NCBI RefSeq assembly: GCF_019059575.1
Contig: NW_024881532.1
Coordinates: 124,001-188,000 of the forward strand
Direction of reading: 5' to 3'
Source: Amphibalanus amphitrite
Lineage: Eukaryota; Arthropoda; Thecostraca; Balanomorpha; Balanidae
Length of the DNA: 64,000 nt
Each line of letters opens with the position of its first letter. The first letter of the stretch is position 1. The position numbers and the translations under genes were made by a program. Positions 22,101-30,089 of the stretch are shown here, in pieces. Under the pieces are notes generated by a model. The model did not search any database. It had not been told where the DNA came from and was given only the letters and a program-made list of their open reading frames with translations.

Positions 22101-23794
22101 GTTATGGGGTAGATCACGGGGTAATACGGGCTATATGTTGCAAGGTACGAGTCGCACTAGGAACTACCCGGTCATAAGTCATAAGTCATGATATTAAGAC
22201 ATCAATAAACGAAAGAAATGGATACGGAGCACCCCTCTAGCAGTCGCCTAATCCGGATCTTTGTACATTGAACAACGCGAACTATTGCAGTTGACATCAT
22301 GACTGTTGGTAAATGCAAGATTTCAAATATTAATTTGCACACGAGTGCGACCCTCAGCCGAACGTTGATCCGTACCGTATTCGGTTGGAGAGCTCTGCGA
22401 ACCGCGTGAGCGCGGCGGCCACCGAGCGCGGACTGTGGCCCTGTTTGATCCCCTTGTACAGCTCCACCAGCAGCCGACCGATGTTGTTCTCCGAGAGGCC
22501 CTGCAAAACACACGAAACAAGACGTGATGATGTAAGAACCGGGCTCGGTTTGGTAGAGATCGATACATTATTATAAAGACTAAGATCAGGACGAAAGGAT
22601 GAGCCGCGAGCCTCAGCATTCTGGAGGCAATTTTCAAAAAAAAAAAGTTTTATGATACGGTGCAAAACGCCAGCGTAAACCATCCATCCAGAGGTCGTGC
22701 TTTGTAACTGCGGACACCGCGCCCGTCACCACCTACCCTGACGATCCTGTTGAGGCTCTCGTCGGCAGCCGTGCGCACGTCGGCGTCCGCGTCGTCGGCC
22801 AGCTGGAGCAGCGTCTCGACGACTGCCGGCAGGTGGCGCTGCAGCTGGTCAGGGCTGGGCCGCTGGGCGGCGCTCACCACGCCCTCCGCCAGGTGGCAGC
22901 AGCACTGCTTCTTCTCGCGACTGCTCAGCGCCGCCTCCCGCTGCCTGTGGAATTGATAGAGTCGGGCCGTGAGAGGAGTGCAGGAAGCCGAATACATACA
23001 TAGAGAAGTGAAACTGGACTAGGGTAGGCAGCTCCTGAGGCTTGTTCATCACTTTCCAAAACATTCCAAATGAACTAAGCTTATCTATCAACTGTTTTCA
23101 TTATTTGCTGCTATTTGTCGTTCACACCCGTCCGCCGTTACCATCTTCAGCATGTTCCAATTCTTTTCCTCCACGCCACAACCCTCTCTCCGGGCTGGAC
23201 AGGCACCTTTATCTCATGCGGGCTGGTCCCTTGGAGCGGCACCGCTGCTCCCGAGGGAGCACACCCGTAGCCGGGTGTAGAGAGTAGTTCGGGGGCTGGT
23301 TGGCCTGTCCATTCGGACGGGCTCAGCCCGGTGACTCTCTAGCGTGCCTGCCTAGACCAATGTCTCTCCCTATTATCCTCCCGGCTCTGAAATGGTCCAG
23401 TCAGACCGATCGGACATAACCCAACAAAACAAACAAACTGGCAAATCACTGCAAAACATTCGAAATGAACTGATTTTACCTATCAGCAACTTTTCGTGCC
23501 TTCAATTTCCGCTATTTGTCGGTATCCATCCCGAAATACAACAAATATCACGGCATTCAACTTCATCACGTTCTCAGTTGCAGTTCAATCACTGGATTTT
23601 GTCCACAGCGCCCACTCCCCAACAGCGGCTGCGGCTGCGGCTCACCTGAAGAGCAGAGAGGTCGGCTTCAGGTCGGCCAGACTGGAGCGCAGGGAGGCCT
23701 CCACCGGCGAGCTGGGGGTGGTGGCGCCTCCCGCCGCCGAATCGGAGGTGCGCAGCAGCTCCAGCGCACGCACCAGCTTCTCCAGGGAAGACAT
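1262..23794 (-). CDS. HTT: Huntingtin orthologue, 41 coding exons, 3' end outside window
   Basis: Huntingtin is a very large HEAT-repeat scaffold protein acting in vesicle transport, autophagy and cilia. Exon 1 starts [15 protein letters not shown], matching the conserved huntingtin N-terminus. Diagnostic blocks follow in order, including [24 protein letters not shown]-type, [52 protein letters not shown] and [20 protein letters not shown]. The 41 exons sum to 6,338 nt (about 2,112 codons), and every junction is GT-AG with compatible phase. The order follows human HTT throughout. The last visible exon corresponds to about human residue 2,570, so the remainder must lie below position 1. There is no polyglutamine. 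Introns are mostly 100-600 bp; the largest visible one (14645-17103) carries transposons. Exon coordinates are given in the block entries. Orthology is very secure; single junctions are hand-called. Confidence 0.96.
4445..5206 (-). pseudogene. Orphan USP2-like deubiquitinase C-terminal exon inside an HTT intron
   Basis: An open 254-codon reading frame follows an AG acceptor at 5207-5208 and ends in a stop at 4445. It matches the C-terminal part of the USP2/USP21-type ubiquitin protease catalytic domain. It begins [20 protein letters not shown]. It contains [15 protein letters not shown], the [11 protein letters not shown] block, the two zinc-ribbon cysteine pairs (CTVC and CSKC), the catalytic-His motif [13 protein letters not shown] and the YEYNDS motif. 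The Cys box (GLxNLGNTCFMN) and everything upstream are missing, and no matching exon is seen anywhere upstream on this strand. It sits between HTT exons 33 and 34 in the same orientation. Splicing from HTT exon 33 would enter the wrong frame, so a fusion product is unlikely. It is probably a transposed or duplicated gene fragment; its open frame suggests recent origin or some constraint. Confidence 0.8.
5403..9853 (-). CDS. HTT: HTT exons 24-33 (bridge-proximal HEAT repeats)
   Basis: Exons in transcript order: 9693-9853, 9169-9317, 8568-8701, 7949-8188, 7520-7695, 7135-7274, 6670-6871, 6266-6338, 5857-6036, 5403-5545. They encode residues about 1190-1722. This is the best conserved part: [88 protein letters not shown] and [18 protein letters not shown]. 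Exon 31 uses the acceptor TTTCAG at 6339, not a nearer AG, because only that keeps phase. Exon 24 has a second upstream acceptor that would add 33 in-frame residues. Confidence 0.95.
6060..6104 (-). repeat. Partial duplicate of HTT exon 32 start
   Basis: About 64 bp upstream of the exon 32 acceptor lies a diverged copy of the exon's first ~30 bases, containing GTCCGACGGTGAGCTG. Its acceptor context is degraded. It is one of several exon-edge duplications in this gene. Confidence 0.6.
8822..8906. repeat. Imperfect hairpin in HTT intron
   Basis: Two 36-bp arms (8822-8857 and 8871-8906) are inverted repeats with three mismatches around a 13-bp loop. It is probably a tiny foldback element between HTT exons 25 and 26. 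No coding content is seen. Confidence 0.75.
9854..9952 (-). repeat. HTT: In-frame 99-bp duplication creating a second acceptor for HTT exon 24
   Basis: Directly upstream of exon 24, the exon's first ~57 bases occur again with a few substitutions, preceded by their own TCTCTTCAG acceptor. The two acceptors are exactly 99 bp apart. The intervening 33 codons are open and run in frame into the exon, starting [18 protein letters not shown]. An isoform or even the main transcript could use the upstream acceptor. The human protein has no such insert, so the downstream acceptor is the conservative choice. Confidence 0.8.
10187..11802 (-). CDS. HTT: HTT exons 20-23
   Basis: Exons in transcript order: 11678-11802, 11288-11473, 10698-10900, 10187-10313. 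They encode residues about 976-1189. Exon 20 gives [19 protein letters not shown]; exon 21 gives [19 protein letters not shown], aligned with human [20 protein letters not shown]. Exon 22 gives [10 protein letters not shown] and [18 protein letters not shown], aligned with human LLKTLFGTN and PGLYHYCFMAPYTHF. Exon 23 ends [14 protein letters not shown] (human HIRLFEPLVIKALK). Exon 22 ends in AC and exon 23 supplies C, so the junction codon is Thr. Confidence 0.93.
10314..10362 (-). repeat. HTT: Duplicated acceptor of HTT exon 23, in frame
   Basis: A second copy of the acceptor and exon start (GTTCCAG then CTCTCCGTC) lies exactly 42 bp upstream. The intervening 14 codons are open and in frame ([14 protein letters not shown]). 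Alternative acceptor choice would insert 14 residues into huntingtin. Confidence 0.75.
12183..12343 (-). CDS. HTT: HTT exon 19, Ser/Thr/Pro-rich loop
   Basis: This exon encodes residues about 922-975. It starts [17 protein letters not shown], aligning with human LPSLTNPPSLSPIRRKGK. It continues as a low-complexity Ser/Thr run and an Ala/Pro run. In human HTT the equivalent loop is unstructured and phosphorylated; the same role here is inference. It ends in phase 1 at a GTACGT donor. Confidence 0.9.
12612..18695 (-). CDS. HTT: HTT exons 10-18
   Basis: Exons in transcript order: 18583-18695, 18119-18240, 17586-17773, 17104-17259, 14469-14644, 13679-13934, 13323-13408, 13015-13127, 12612-12774. 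They encode residues about 465-922. Key matches are [20 protein letters not shown] (human [21 protein letters not shown]), [63 protein letters not shown] and [19 protein letters not shown]. Exon 13 is ended at the AAG/GTGCGG donor because that gives 52 whole codons and the best alignment. The 2.4-kb intron between exons 13 and 14 carries a LINE fragment and a palindrome-bounded segment. Confidence 0.92.
12918..12965 (-). repeat. Partial duplicate of HTT exon 17 end
   Basis: Downstream of the exon 17 donor lies a degraded copy of the exon's last ~35 bases, now with a stop in frame. A further partly similar stretch lies at about 12960-13005. Together they are an example of exon-end duplication in this gene. 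Confidence 0.55.
13935..14110 (-). repeat. 53-bp tandem repeat carrying the HTT exon 15 acceptor
   Basis: The acceptor and first ~23 bases of exon 15 are repeated three more times upstream with a strict 53-bp period, giving exon-start equivalents at 13987, 14040 and 14093. Each copy keeps a CCCCCAG acceptor. Reading from the upstream copies runs into stops or changes frame, so 13934 is the productive start. Confidence 0.85.
14695..15557. mobile_element. Segment bounded by palindromic GGGGGCGTTAAACGCCCCC motifs
   Basis: A self-complementary motif, GGGGGCGTTAAACGCCCCC at 14696-14715 and GGGGGCGTTTAACGCCCCC at 15528-15546, marks both ends of an ~860-bp non-coding segment in the HTT exon 13-14 intron. 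The interior includes repeated TGACCT/TGACCTTGACC words at about 15228-15425. No ORF is convincing. It is probably a non-autonomous element, but no target duplication was found. Confidence 0.4.
15744..16862 (+). pseudogene. CR1/L2-like LINE reverse transcriptase fragment
   Basis: An open frame from about 15747 to 16664 encodes the C-terminal half of a CR1/L2-type reverse transcriptase. It contains [20 protein letters not shown], the FADDSKIY active-site box, ERDLGVI-like spacing, and [22 protein letters not shown] typical of the family. A frameshift in a run of T near 16630 displaces the last ~30 residues. The 3' end is the short tandem repeat (TTGATTC) at 16842-16859, as in CR1-like LINEs. 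The endonuclease is missing, so this is a dead 5'-truncated copy. It lies in an HTT intron, opposite to the gene. Confidence 0.88.
17774..17848 (-). repeat. Duplicated acceptor of HTT exon 12
   Basis: The exon 12 acceptor and its first ~24 bases recur exactly 66 bp upstream (exon-start equivalent at 17839) behind a strong pyrimidine tract. The spacing is a multiple of three, but an in-frame TAA follows, so use of the upstream acceptor would truncate the protein. Confidence 0.8.
18995..19542 (-). CDS. HTT: HTT exons 8-9, disordered region with polyproline
   Basis: Exons 19378-19542 and 18995-19122 encode residues about 367-464. Exon 8 is acidic and ends with ten consecutive prolines (residues about 405-414) written with mixed CCG/CCC/CCA/CCT codons. 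Exon 9 reads [16 protein letters not shown] then an acidic tail. The region corresponds in position to the long unstructured segment of human HTT (about residues 400-660), with little residue identity. Phases on both sides are exact: exon 7 ends in A, exon 8 gives GT; exon 8 ends in G, exon 9 gives AG. Confidence 0.82.
19626..20002. mobile_element. Non-autonomous hAT-like MITE
   Basis: A 377-bp element has terminal inverted repeats TAGTGGTGTCAAT and a perfect 8-bp target duplication GTACCAAG (19618-19625 and 20003-20010). The 8-bp duplication is typical of the hAT superfamily. The subterminal regions on both sides are packed with the word TGTCCAA in direct orientation, resembling transposase-binding subterminal repeats. 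No coding capacity is present. It lies in the intron between HTT exons 7 and 8. Confidence 0.88.
20456..23794 (-). CDS. HTT: HTT exons 1-7 (N-terminal HEAT domain)
   Basis: Exons in transcript order: 23646-23794, 22737-22944, 22376-22500, 21909-22062, 21432-21573, 20958-21091, 20456-20642. They encode residues about 1-366. The start at 23794 gives [15 protein letters not shown] (human MATLEKLMKAFESLK). Later blocks are [67 protein letters not shown] and [20 protein letters not shown], matching human order. Exon 1 codes for a short Ser/Pro-containing stretch where vertebrates have polyQ/polyP. The exon 7 donor is ACA/GTCAGT; it was chosen because phase and donor type agree with the rest of the gene. 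Confidence 0.94.
23150..23432 (+). mobile_element. Short retroposon with AACAAAAC-type tail (family D)
   Basis: This ~280-bp segment in HTT intron 1 matches the segments at 37749-39426 (minus the foldback insert) and 45051-45191. It shares CTTTATCTCATGCGGGCTG, CTTGGAGCGGCACCGCTGCT and the tail ACCCAACAAAACAAACAAAC. The tail resembles the 3' end of LINE A, suggesting a SINE-like or 3'-end derivative mobilised by that LINE. Flanking sequence at 23050-23115 recurs at about 23448-23525. Confidence 0.6.
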
Positions 23795-23890
23795 GGCTGC
23801 CTGGCAGACGACAGCAGTCGCTCAAAACAACACTCCGAACATCGTAAAGTGTGCCGGTGAAATGGAAGTAGTACCCTCGAGTCAATCGAT

Positions 23891-23898
23891 CTTATAAG
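23891..23898 (-). promoter_or_regulatory. Possible TATA-like element upstream of HTT
   Basis: The palindrome CTTATAAG lies about 97 bp upstream of the HTT start codon, a plausible distance for a TATA element with a short 5' leader. No other core promoter element is clear, so this is only a candidate. Confidence 0.25.
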
Positions 23899-23988
23899 TA
23901 CCCTAAAAAAAAATCACGACCCATGAGACCCAAATGACCTTTGACCAGTTTCTCGAGACCATGTCGAAGCAAAAACGGTGATTCGTTG

Positions 23989-24215
23989 TACAGTCTGTCT
24001 TAAAAGTACCGCGCAAAGTGACGGTGGATCCATCAAGCCTGACCCAGGAAGGGCCTGCTAAATCTGAGTCACCGAAGCAATTGACATTCTCGTCCATTCC
24101 CCAGGTCAATTGGTTTGGTGACTTTCAAATCAAAACAGGCCCTTCCTCGGTAAGGCTTGATGGATCCAACGTCATTTTGCGCAGTACCTACTTTTAAGAG
24201 TTAAGACAGACTGTA
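23989..24215. repeat. Foldback MITE upstream of HTT
   Basis: Arms at 23989-24057 and 24136-24215 are imperfect inverted repeats of ~70-80 bp starting TACAGTCTGTCTTAA, around a ~78-bp centre. It lies less than 200 bp upstream of the HTT start codon and could affect its promoter. Confidence 0.75.
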
Positions 24216-24982
24216 CATATGTTTAAGTGACCATCTTAACATTAGTTTTGAGTTGAGATAGCCAAATTGGTGGCCATGGCCTGCAAATACCGGTTTGAGC
24301 ACTCACAACATCGAAACATGCTTTAATTCAGAGATATGGAATTTCAAACTTGCAGTTTTCGGATTCTAAGGGGCTAAAGCATTGGGATGCCCCCTTAGAA
24401 TTTGTGATGTCAGCGGTGATCTAACGATTTTAAAACCTTATGCTAACATCTTTGTGAAGCAGTGGTGGTATATGCTATTTGCACGCAACATCTGCCGCAA
24501 ACGCCACACTTCCAAAATAAAGTCGCTAGGAACAGCGGAGATCCCAAAAAAGTAAACAAAAGTAAAAGCCCAATATCTTGAAAACCGGTGAATATTTTTC
24601 GGTGATATTTGGTAGATATTCGTTTTTGGTCTTCCTGAACCGAGCGACATCACTTTCATGCCAATTCATTAACTTTTTTGAAGGAAAGGGTCCCTTTAAC
24701 GCATTCCATGCATTTCAAGGCTTTTGTGATCAGAAAAATGTTATTACATGAAATGATGTTTGTCCCCTGAATTATGGTGGGTGCCAAGGTCTGATAAAGG
24801 TCAATGTGACACAAAATTCAAATTGAAATGATCAATGATGGCAATCTAAATCTCAAGGTGCCTGGCAGTTGAAATCCTGTTACTGAGCTGAACTTGAACT
24901 GAGTGATGCGTACAAATGAAGGCTTTCCAGAAGACCCAATCCCATGGGCTGTAAGAACTTAAAGTTATCTCATAGGAAGTTA
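24216..24982. other. Intergenic, nothing recognised
   Basis: AT-rich sequence with only short unconvincing reading frames. I see no gene, RNA or clear repeat structure here. Confidence 0.5.
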
Positions 24983-25324
24983 GGTATTAGTATATATAAG
25001 GTCCGAGTGGCGAACCGATTATGAAAAGCATACTATACGATGTATTTTGACCTCCTCATTTCATATCTGATAGTTATTCCTTCTGGAACCAAATATCAAA
25101 GCACCTATGAAATACTTACAGGTACCGCAAATCTCTAACGCACTCCACACCAACTCCACACTAGCGCAATGTGCCGGGCGGCAATTACTTGCGCAAAGCT
25201 GGCCAAGGTCAAGTAAATCAAGGATGATATCTAACAGTTGCTATTCAACTGTGAATAATGACGTCATAATACTTCTCGCGGCGAAGCAGCGCAGTGCCGA
25301 AGGCAATGCCTTAGGAGAGATTAC

Positions 25325-25428
25325 AGGCAAGAGTAAATCAAATATTTTTAGGTTAAGTGGTTATGTATCTGGCTTCAGGCCCTGATGCATGACCACTTAA
25401 CCTAAAAATATTTGATTTACTCTTGCCT
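25325..25428. repeat. Perfect 37-bp inverted repeat
   Basis: Arms at 25325-25361 and 25392-25428 match perfectly and contain AGGCAAGAGTAAATC, with a 30-bp loop. It lies ~52 bp before the TTAGG array. Confidence 0.9.
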
Positions 25429-25480
25429 GCAATCTATTCCTGCAAGTAACTTTTTCCTTATCCCCGGTAGGCAAACATCA

Positions 25481-25627
25481 GTAGGTTAGGTTAGGTTAGG
25501 TTAGGTTAGGTTAGGTTTGGTTAGGTTAGGTTAGGTTAGGTTAGGTTAGGTTAGGTCTGGTTAGGTTAGGTTAGGTTAGGTTAGGTTAGGTTAGGTTAGG
25601 TTAGGTTAGGTTAGGTTAGGTTAGGTT
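25481..25627 (+). repeat. Interstitial (TTAGG)n telomere-type array
   Basis: About 29 near-perfect units of TTAGG, the telomere repeat of most arthropods, with only a couple of substitutions. It is the strongest taxonomic marker in the window. Being surrounded by unique and transposon sequence, it is interstitial, not a chromosome end. Confidence 0.95.
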
Positions 25628-26134
25628 CCTTTTTTGTAATTATGACGTCACTTTCATCACACCATTCGTATCGTTTTCTTTTTCCCCACCCAAAACCCCT
25701 GTTCCTAAAATTTCCCCTGAAATGGCAGCAATCCACATATGGCAGCGCTACAACGCCCACGTTTTTCATTCGTCGCGTGTTAATGCAGCCGGGTGGTATT
25801 GTAGTGAAATGGGTTGGTGATTTGGTGTTTTTTCCACGTTTCCAGTACATGTAAGTATCATTTTTGGATTCAGGATGTCAAATATGAAATAATGTAAGAA
25901 TTTGAAAACTTTATCTTTTAACAGGCACTCGGACCTTATGTATACTTTTACCGGAAGTTATATGTATGAGTTACCTTCCCTCAATGAAAATCCAGGCGTT
26001 TAGTACCTAGTCGCATAAAATACAAGTGAATTCAAATTAAACCGATACAACCAATCATTCCATATGACTGCATTATAAGGCATATAAGGCTGGTTCACAT
26101 GACACTTAAGTGCAAGAGTGAAATGTTTCGCCAC

Positions 26135-26606
26135 CTATCAATGGGCCTGTTCCAGCGCCTCCAGAAACCTCCAGAAAGCTCCAGAAAGCTCTAGAATCCT
26201 CCAGAGAGCGTTCCAGCGCCTCCAGAAAGCTCCAGAAAGCTCTCGCCAAAGCTCCAGAAACCTCCAGTAGCCTCCAGAGAGTTGGGAGGTCCAAATTTCT
26301 CTGGAGGCTGTGGTCTACAATTATGGCGCACATGTGACAATCACGAATGTAAACAAAGGACTTTTGACTGGTTGTTTTACAACTTGAATGTGAAGAAAAT
26401 TACATTGCTATAATTTTGTTAATCTTTCTTAATAAAATTGAAAACAAATTTTGCGTTTAAAGAGAGAACAATCGTCATACTTTTGATATCTGTGATGCCA
26501 ATCTCCAGAAATCTCCAGATTGCGTTCCAGCGCCTCCAGTGAAACCTCTGGTAGAGCCTCCAGTCAAGAATTTCTACTGGAGGCGCTGGAACAGGCCCAA
26601 TGATAG
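26135..26606. mobile_element. MITE with CTCCAG internal repeats
   Basis: Inverted termini of ~30 bp (containing TGGGCCTGTTCCAGCGCCTC) bound a 472-bp segment. Both subterminal zones are made of imperfect tandem copies of a ~10-bp CTCCAGAAA(G/C) word; the middle is AT-rich. There is no coding capacity. Termini and subterminal repeats suggest a hAT-like MITE, but the target duplication is not certain. Confidence 0.75.
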
Positions 26607-27538
26607 TTCAACTTGTACCAAGCTGTGGTGATAACTTGGTGATAACCATACCCAAACGTAGAGAAAAAGAACGATTTGTCAAAAATATATTTTTCATAAC
26701 AGGCATGAACAAAGGCTCTTAAAAAATGCATAATCAATTCAATTTTGGTATACCTACTTTCCAAGAAAATTGAATACTGGATAGTCGATGTGAATCGCGC
26801 TAAATAAAATAACTTTTTCAACAACGGCGCAGCAGTGACAATTGCTCTAAAAGATCACGGCCAGCAAATTAATGATTGTGCTGGCAAATGTAAAGGTTGC
26901 TATATCCCAAAGTTGTGATAGATGTGGATGTAGTTGTAGATGCACGGTATTGCCTTTGCATCGGCACCCCTGTTGGTTGCTATGTGGTCCAGGGGCGCTA
27001 AGAGGCCAGAAGGGCTCCAAACAGACGAGGGATGCACGGTGGACGACAGAGACATAAGGGCGCGGGCGAAACGGTCAATAGGGCGCCGTTAAACCATGAG
27101 AATGGCGCAGTGCTGTGAAAAGGGCGCCATTTTCCCAGAAGGGCGCCGACTCGGCGCTCTTCTGGGTGCCCTTTAATCACTTTAATCACTTTGATCACTT
27201 TAATCACTCGGCGCCGCCGAGTGATTAAAAACGCTCATATTATCCAGGAACGCGAGACGGTCAGGACGCCGGTAGAGCATGCGAAGAGCGCCGTGCTCTC
27301 GAAAGGACGCTTGTAAAAGACTTGTGGCCTGTGGGTGCATTTTCATCATTATGGGGGCATAATTTAGGTTTGTGGGTGCATCTGCCATATCTGCCCCCAC
27401 AAGGAGGTATAAAATTACACCCCTGCATTAGACAAATATTTTCTGAAACGGGCACCACCACTTCTTTCCCTCTTTCTCAAATCGGGCGATGGTGTATTGA
27501 ATCAATCAGTATCGCAGTTTCACAGTGATATCCCGGCA
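26607..27538. other. Intergenic with small simple repeats
   Basis: No gene is seen. The stretch at about 27172-27240 contains tandem ATCACTTT words running into a CGGCGCCG palindrome and an inverted ATCACT word. GGGCGCC words recur at 27058-27160. Confidence 0.45.
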
Positions 27539-28249
27539 CACTGAAAAAAATCGGGGAACCCCATTTCTTACAATCTGACACCACATACTCCAAAATACTC
27601 CTAAATTAGGCTCCGTTTTCATGATTTTAGGATGTCATGGGTGTTGTGACACCCGACACGGGAGCCCCATTACCTTTTGACGCCGCAAAAATGTACATGA
27701 CCCCCTTGGGAGAGGTTCGGCTAGCGAACTCCCCAAAAATTGCAGGCCAAAAAATTGGAGTGTCGCTGAGACACCCCCGTTGAAACCCCTCTGGGGTGTC
27801 ATTATCCTGGAGTGACACCCCGTGTTTTTAGCTTCAAATCCTACCGATAGATGGCGCAAACTAAAGTTGGTAAAATCGGGACCTGTTTTTCACGAATGGC
27901 TGGTGCATGTTTGGAGCTAAGGCAAAAGCGTGCATAGCGTAGAGTGGCCAACTATATCATGATGATATCTAGACTGATTACCGTGTCATACGTTGGTCGT
28001 GCACACTACAGGGCGCCGCAAGGCCGCGAACGGAAAGAGTAACTCCTCACCCGGTTATAAATATAGTCTGAGATTCTCGTTCCGAAGGACACAGGTTAAG
28101 GTGATCGTTAACTTGCTTCGGCAGTTGGCATTTCACGGGTTTGTTTAGAGAGCTCTCCTACGCGCGTCCCCACCCCTCACATCCAACCTTTCACCAGTTG
28201 TTCCACCCACTCTCCTTCACTGCCCACAACCGCATCCAGTTGCCCCACG

Positions 28250-29818
28250 ATGGGGAAGCGGCGCCGTCAGCGCCCGCTATCCGACTCCTTATCCGATTCC
28301 GACTCTGACTCCCCTCTGAATCCGACTCCTCCTTCTGCCATGGATACCGACTCCCGCCCGACCGTCAGCCCTCCCTCCTCTACCCACCCTTCGACTGATC
28401 TACCCGGTACCGACCCTCGCTCGTCCACTGACCACGCCCCGACCGCTGACCTGACCTCTGACCCCGCCCGGCACTCTGACCCTCGCTCGTCTACCGACCT
28501 CGCCCGGAGCCATGACCCTCGCCCGTCCACCGACCACTCCCGGAGCTCTGACCCGCGCACGAACTTGGCCAACGCACCTGCCTGTGATTCGGTTGATCGC
28601 TCTCCACTCGAACCGTACTTGTCTCTCGACGGCTCCTTTCTGGTTGTTAAGGCTACCGATAGCGACTTCTCTTTCCGGAAGATTAACGTTTTCTGGCCTC
28701 AGAAGCAGATCGCTGCTATCTGTGGCCAGCATGGCCCCGACATCGAAGCTCCAGCTAACGGCACTCTCGTGATCAAAACTCACAATCGAAGGGACACCAA
28801 AGCACTCCTGAAGACAACCACGTTCTGTGGCAAACAGGTGACGGTCTCTCTCCACCAGAGTCGCAACTCTTGCAAAGGCACGATTTTTGCCCCCGAGATC
28901 CGCCACATGACCGAGGATGAGATCCAGTCAGACCTGAGAGGAGAGGGAGTCACGCACGTCAGACGGCTGACTACCTTCCGCGATGGTCAGCGACGGGACA
29001 CTAGTTTGCTCGTTCTGACTTTCGACTCCACCACCCTGCCCGAGAAGATCGCCATCGGCTGGCTCAAGAAAGACGTCCGAGTTTTCATTCCCAATCCGCT
29101 CCGCTGTTTCAAATGTCAACGATTCGGTCACGGCAGTGCCGCCTGCCGTCAGGCTGCCCGCTGCCAGAAGTGTGGTGAAGCCCCTCATGCGGACTCTGCT
29201 TGCACCAAACCAATTACTTGTCTCAGCTGTGGTAGCTCGGAACATTCAGTCTCTTCCTCTCAGTGCCCCACGTGGCAAAAAGAAAAACGTATCTGTGAGG
29301 TAAAAGCAAAAACCGGCTGCTCCTATCCAGATGCCCGCCGCCGCGTAGAAGCAGAGACAGCCACTCCGGCTCCTGGCCGGTCGTATGCCAAGGCCGCCAC
29401 CACCCAGACTGCTTCCTGCAGTACCCAGACGGACCCCATCGCAGCACTACCCCCTCTCCAGTGTCTGAAGCCTCTGACCACGTCCACGTCTGCGTCCACC
29501 AGCACCAACAACGCGACCGAAACCATTTTCGGTGACCCGATACCCTCCTCTCCTCCAGACTCGCAGCCTGAGGTCTCCCAGGAGATCGCTCAGCAGCCAA
29601 AGCCCTCTACCGGAGCTGGTCGCTCCACCGCAGGCTGGATGAGAGTCCAGCGGTCAAAAGGACCCCGCCCTCAGCCTCCATCAGAGGATGGACGAGCACC
29701 CACCCCTCGCACGTCACGACCAACGGTTCGAGTGTCTATGGGCCACAACCGATCAGCTAGTTGGGCTTCGCCCCGTCGTGGTACGACAAACCAAAGCTCA
29801 CTTTCCAAGAAACAATAA
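28250..29818 (+). CDS. LINE A ORF1, gag-like zinc-knuckle protein
   Basis: A 522-residue intact ORF. Residues ~10-110 are an Asp/Ser/Thr/Pro-rich tract with repeats such as DPRSSTDLARSHDPRPSTDH. Residues ~284-345 hold three CCHC knuckles (CFKCQRFGHGSAAC, CQKCGEAPHADSAC, CLSCGSSEHSVSSSQC), the nucleic-acid-binding module of LINE ORF1 proteins. The C-terminus is Ser/Pro-rich. It overlaps ORF2 by about 57 nt, with ORF2 in the -1 frame. Confidence 0.92.
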   Translation: MGKRRRQRPLSDSLSDSDSDSPLNPTPPSAMDTDSRPTVSPPSSTHPSTDLPGTDPRSSTDHAPTADLTSDPARHSDPRSSTDLARSHDPRPSTDHSRSSDPRTNLANAPACDSVDRSPLEPYLSLDGSFLVVKATDSDFSFRKINVFWPQKQIAAICGQHGPDIEAPANGTLVIKTHNRRDTKALLKTTTFCGKQVTVSLHQSRNSCKGTIFAPEIRHMTEDEIQSDLRGEGVTHVRRLTTFRDGQRRDTSLLVLTFDSTTLPEKIAIGWLKKDVRVFIPNPLRCFKCQRFGHGSAACRQAARCQKCGEAPHADSACTKPITCLSCGSSEHSVSSSQCPTWQKEKRICEVKAKTGCSYPDARRRVEAETATPAPGRSYAKAATTQTASCSTQTDPIAALPPLQCLKPLTTSTSASTSTNNATETIFGDPIPSSPPDSQPEVSQEIAQQPKPSTGAGRSTAGWMRVQRSKGPRPQPPSEDGRAPTPRTSRPTVRVSMGHNRSASWASPRRGTTNQSSLSKKQ

Positions 29819-30089
29819 GTACTCTACTCCAGTGGAACTGCCGAGGCCTAGTCTCTAACTGGGCCGAAAGCAAGATGTTCTTCCTACTCTTAGCCCCGAT
29901 CGTTATAGCCTTACAAGAAACTTGGCTTCTCCCAACAGACCCTTACAACTTTTCACTGTTCAATTATTCGCTATACCGCCATGACGAGACTGATGGTGAG
30001 CGCCGTCACGGCGGCACAGCTCTATATATCAGTAATGATTTTGTTCACCAACAAATTATACTTCATACACCACTACAAGCCGTAGCTTG

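Larger units (their letters stand above)
24983..25952. mobile_element. TIR element carrying a foldback and a TTAGG array
   Basis: Imperfect inverted termini of ~28 bp, centred on ATAAGGTCCGAGTG at 24983-25010 and 25925-25952, bound a 970-bp non-coding segment. Inside are a perfect 37-bp inverted repeat (25325-25428) and, about 50 bp further, the TTAGG array. No target duplication was resolved, so superfamily is unknown. It could instead be a chance framing of a telomeric insert. Confidence 0.55.

Noticed and set aside
25483-25850. Chromosome end suggested by the TTAGG array
   Set aside because: Unique and transposon sequence continues on both sides, and HTT and LINEs flank it, so the array is interstitial.
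26106-26333. Minus-strand frame with repeated FWSFLE-type words
   Set aside because: It is produced by the CTCCAG tandem repeats of a MITE and has no splice or start context.
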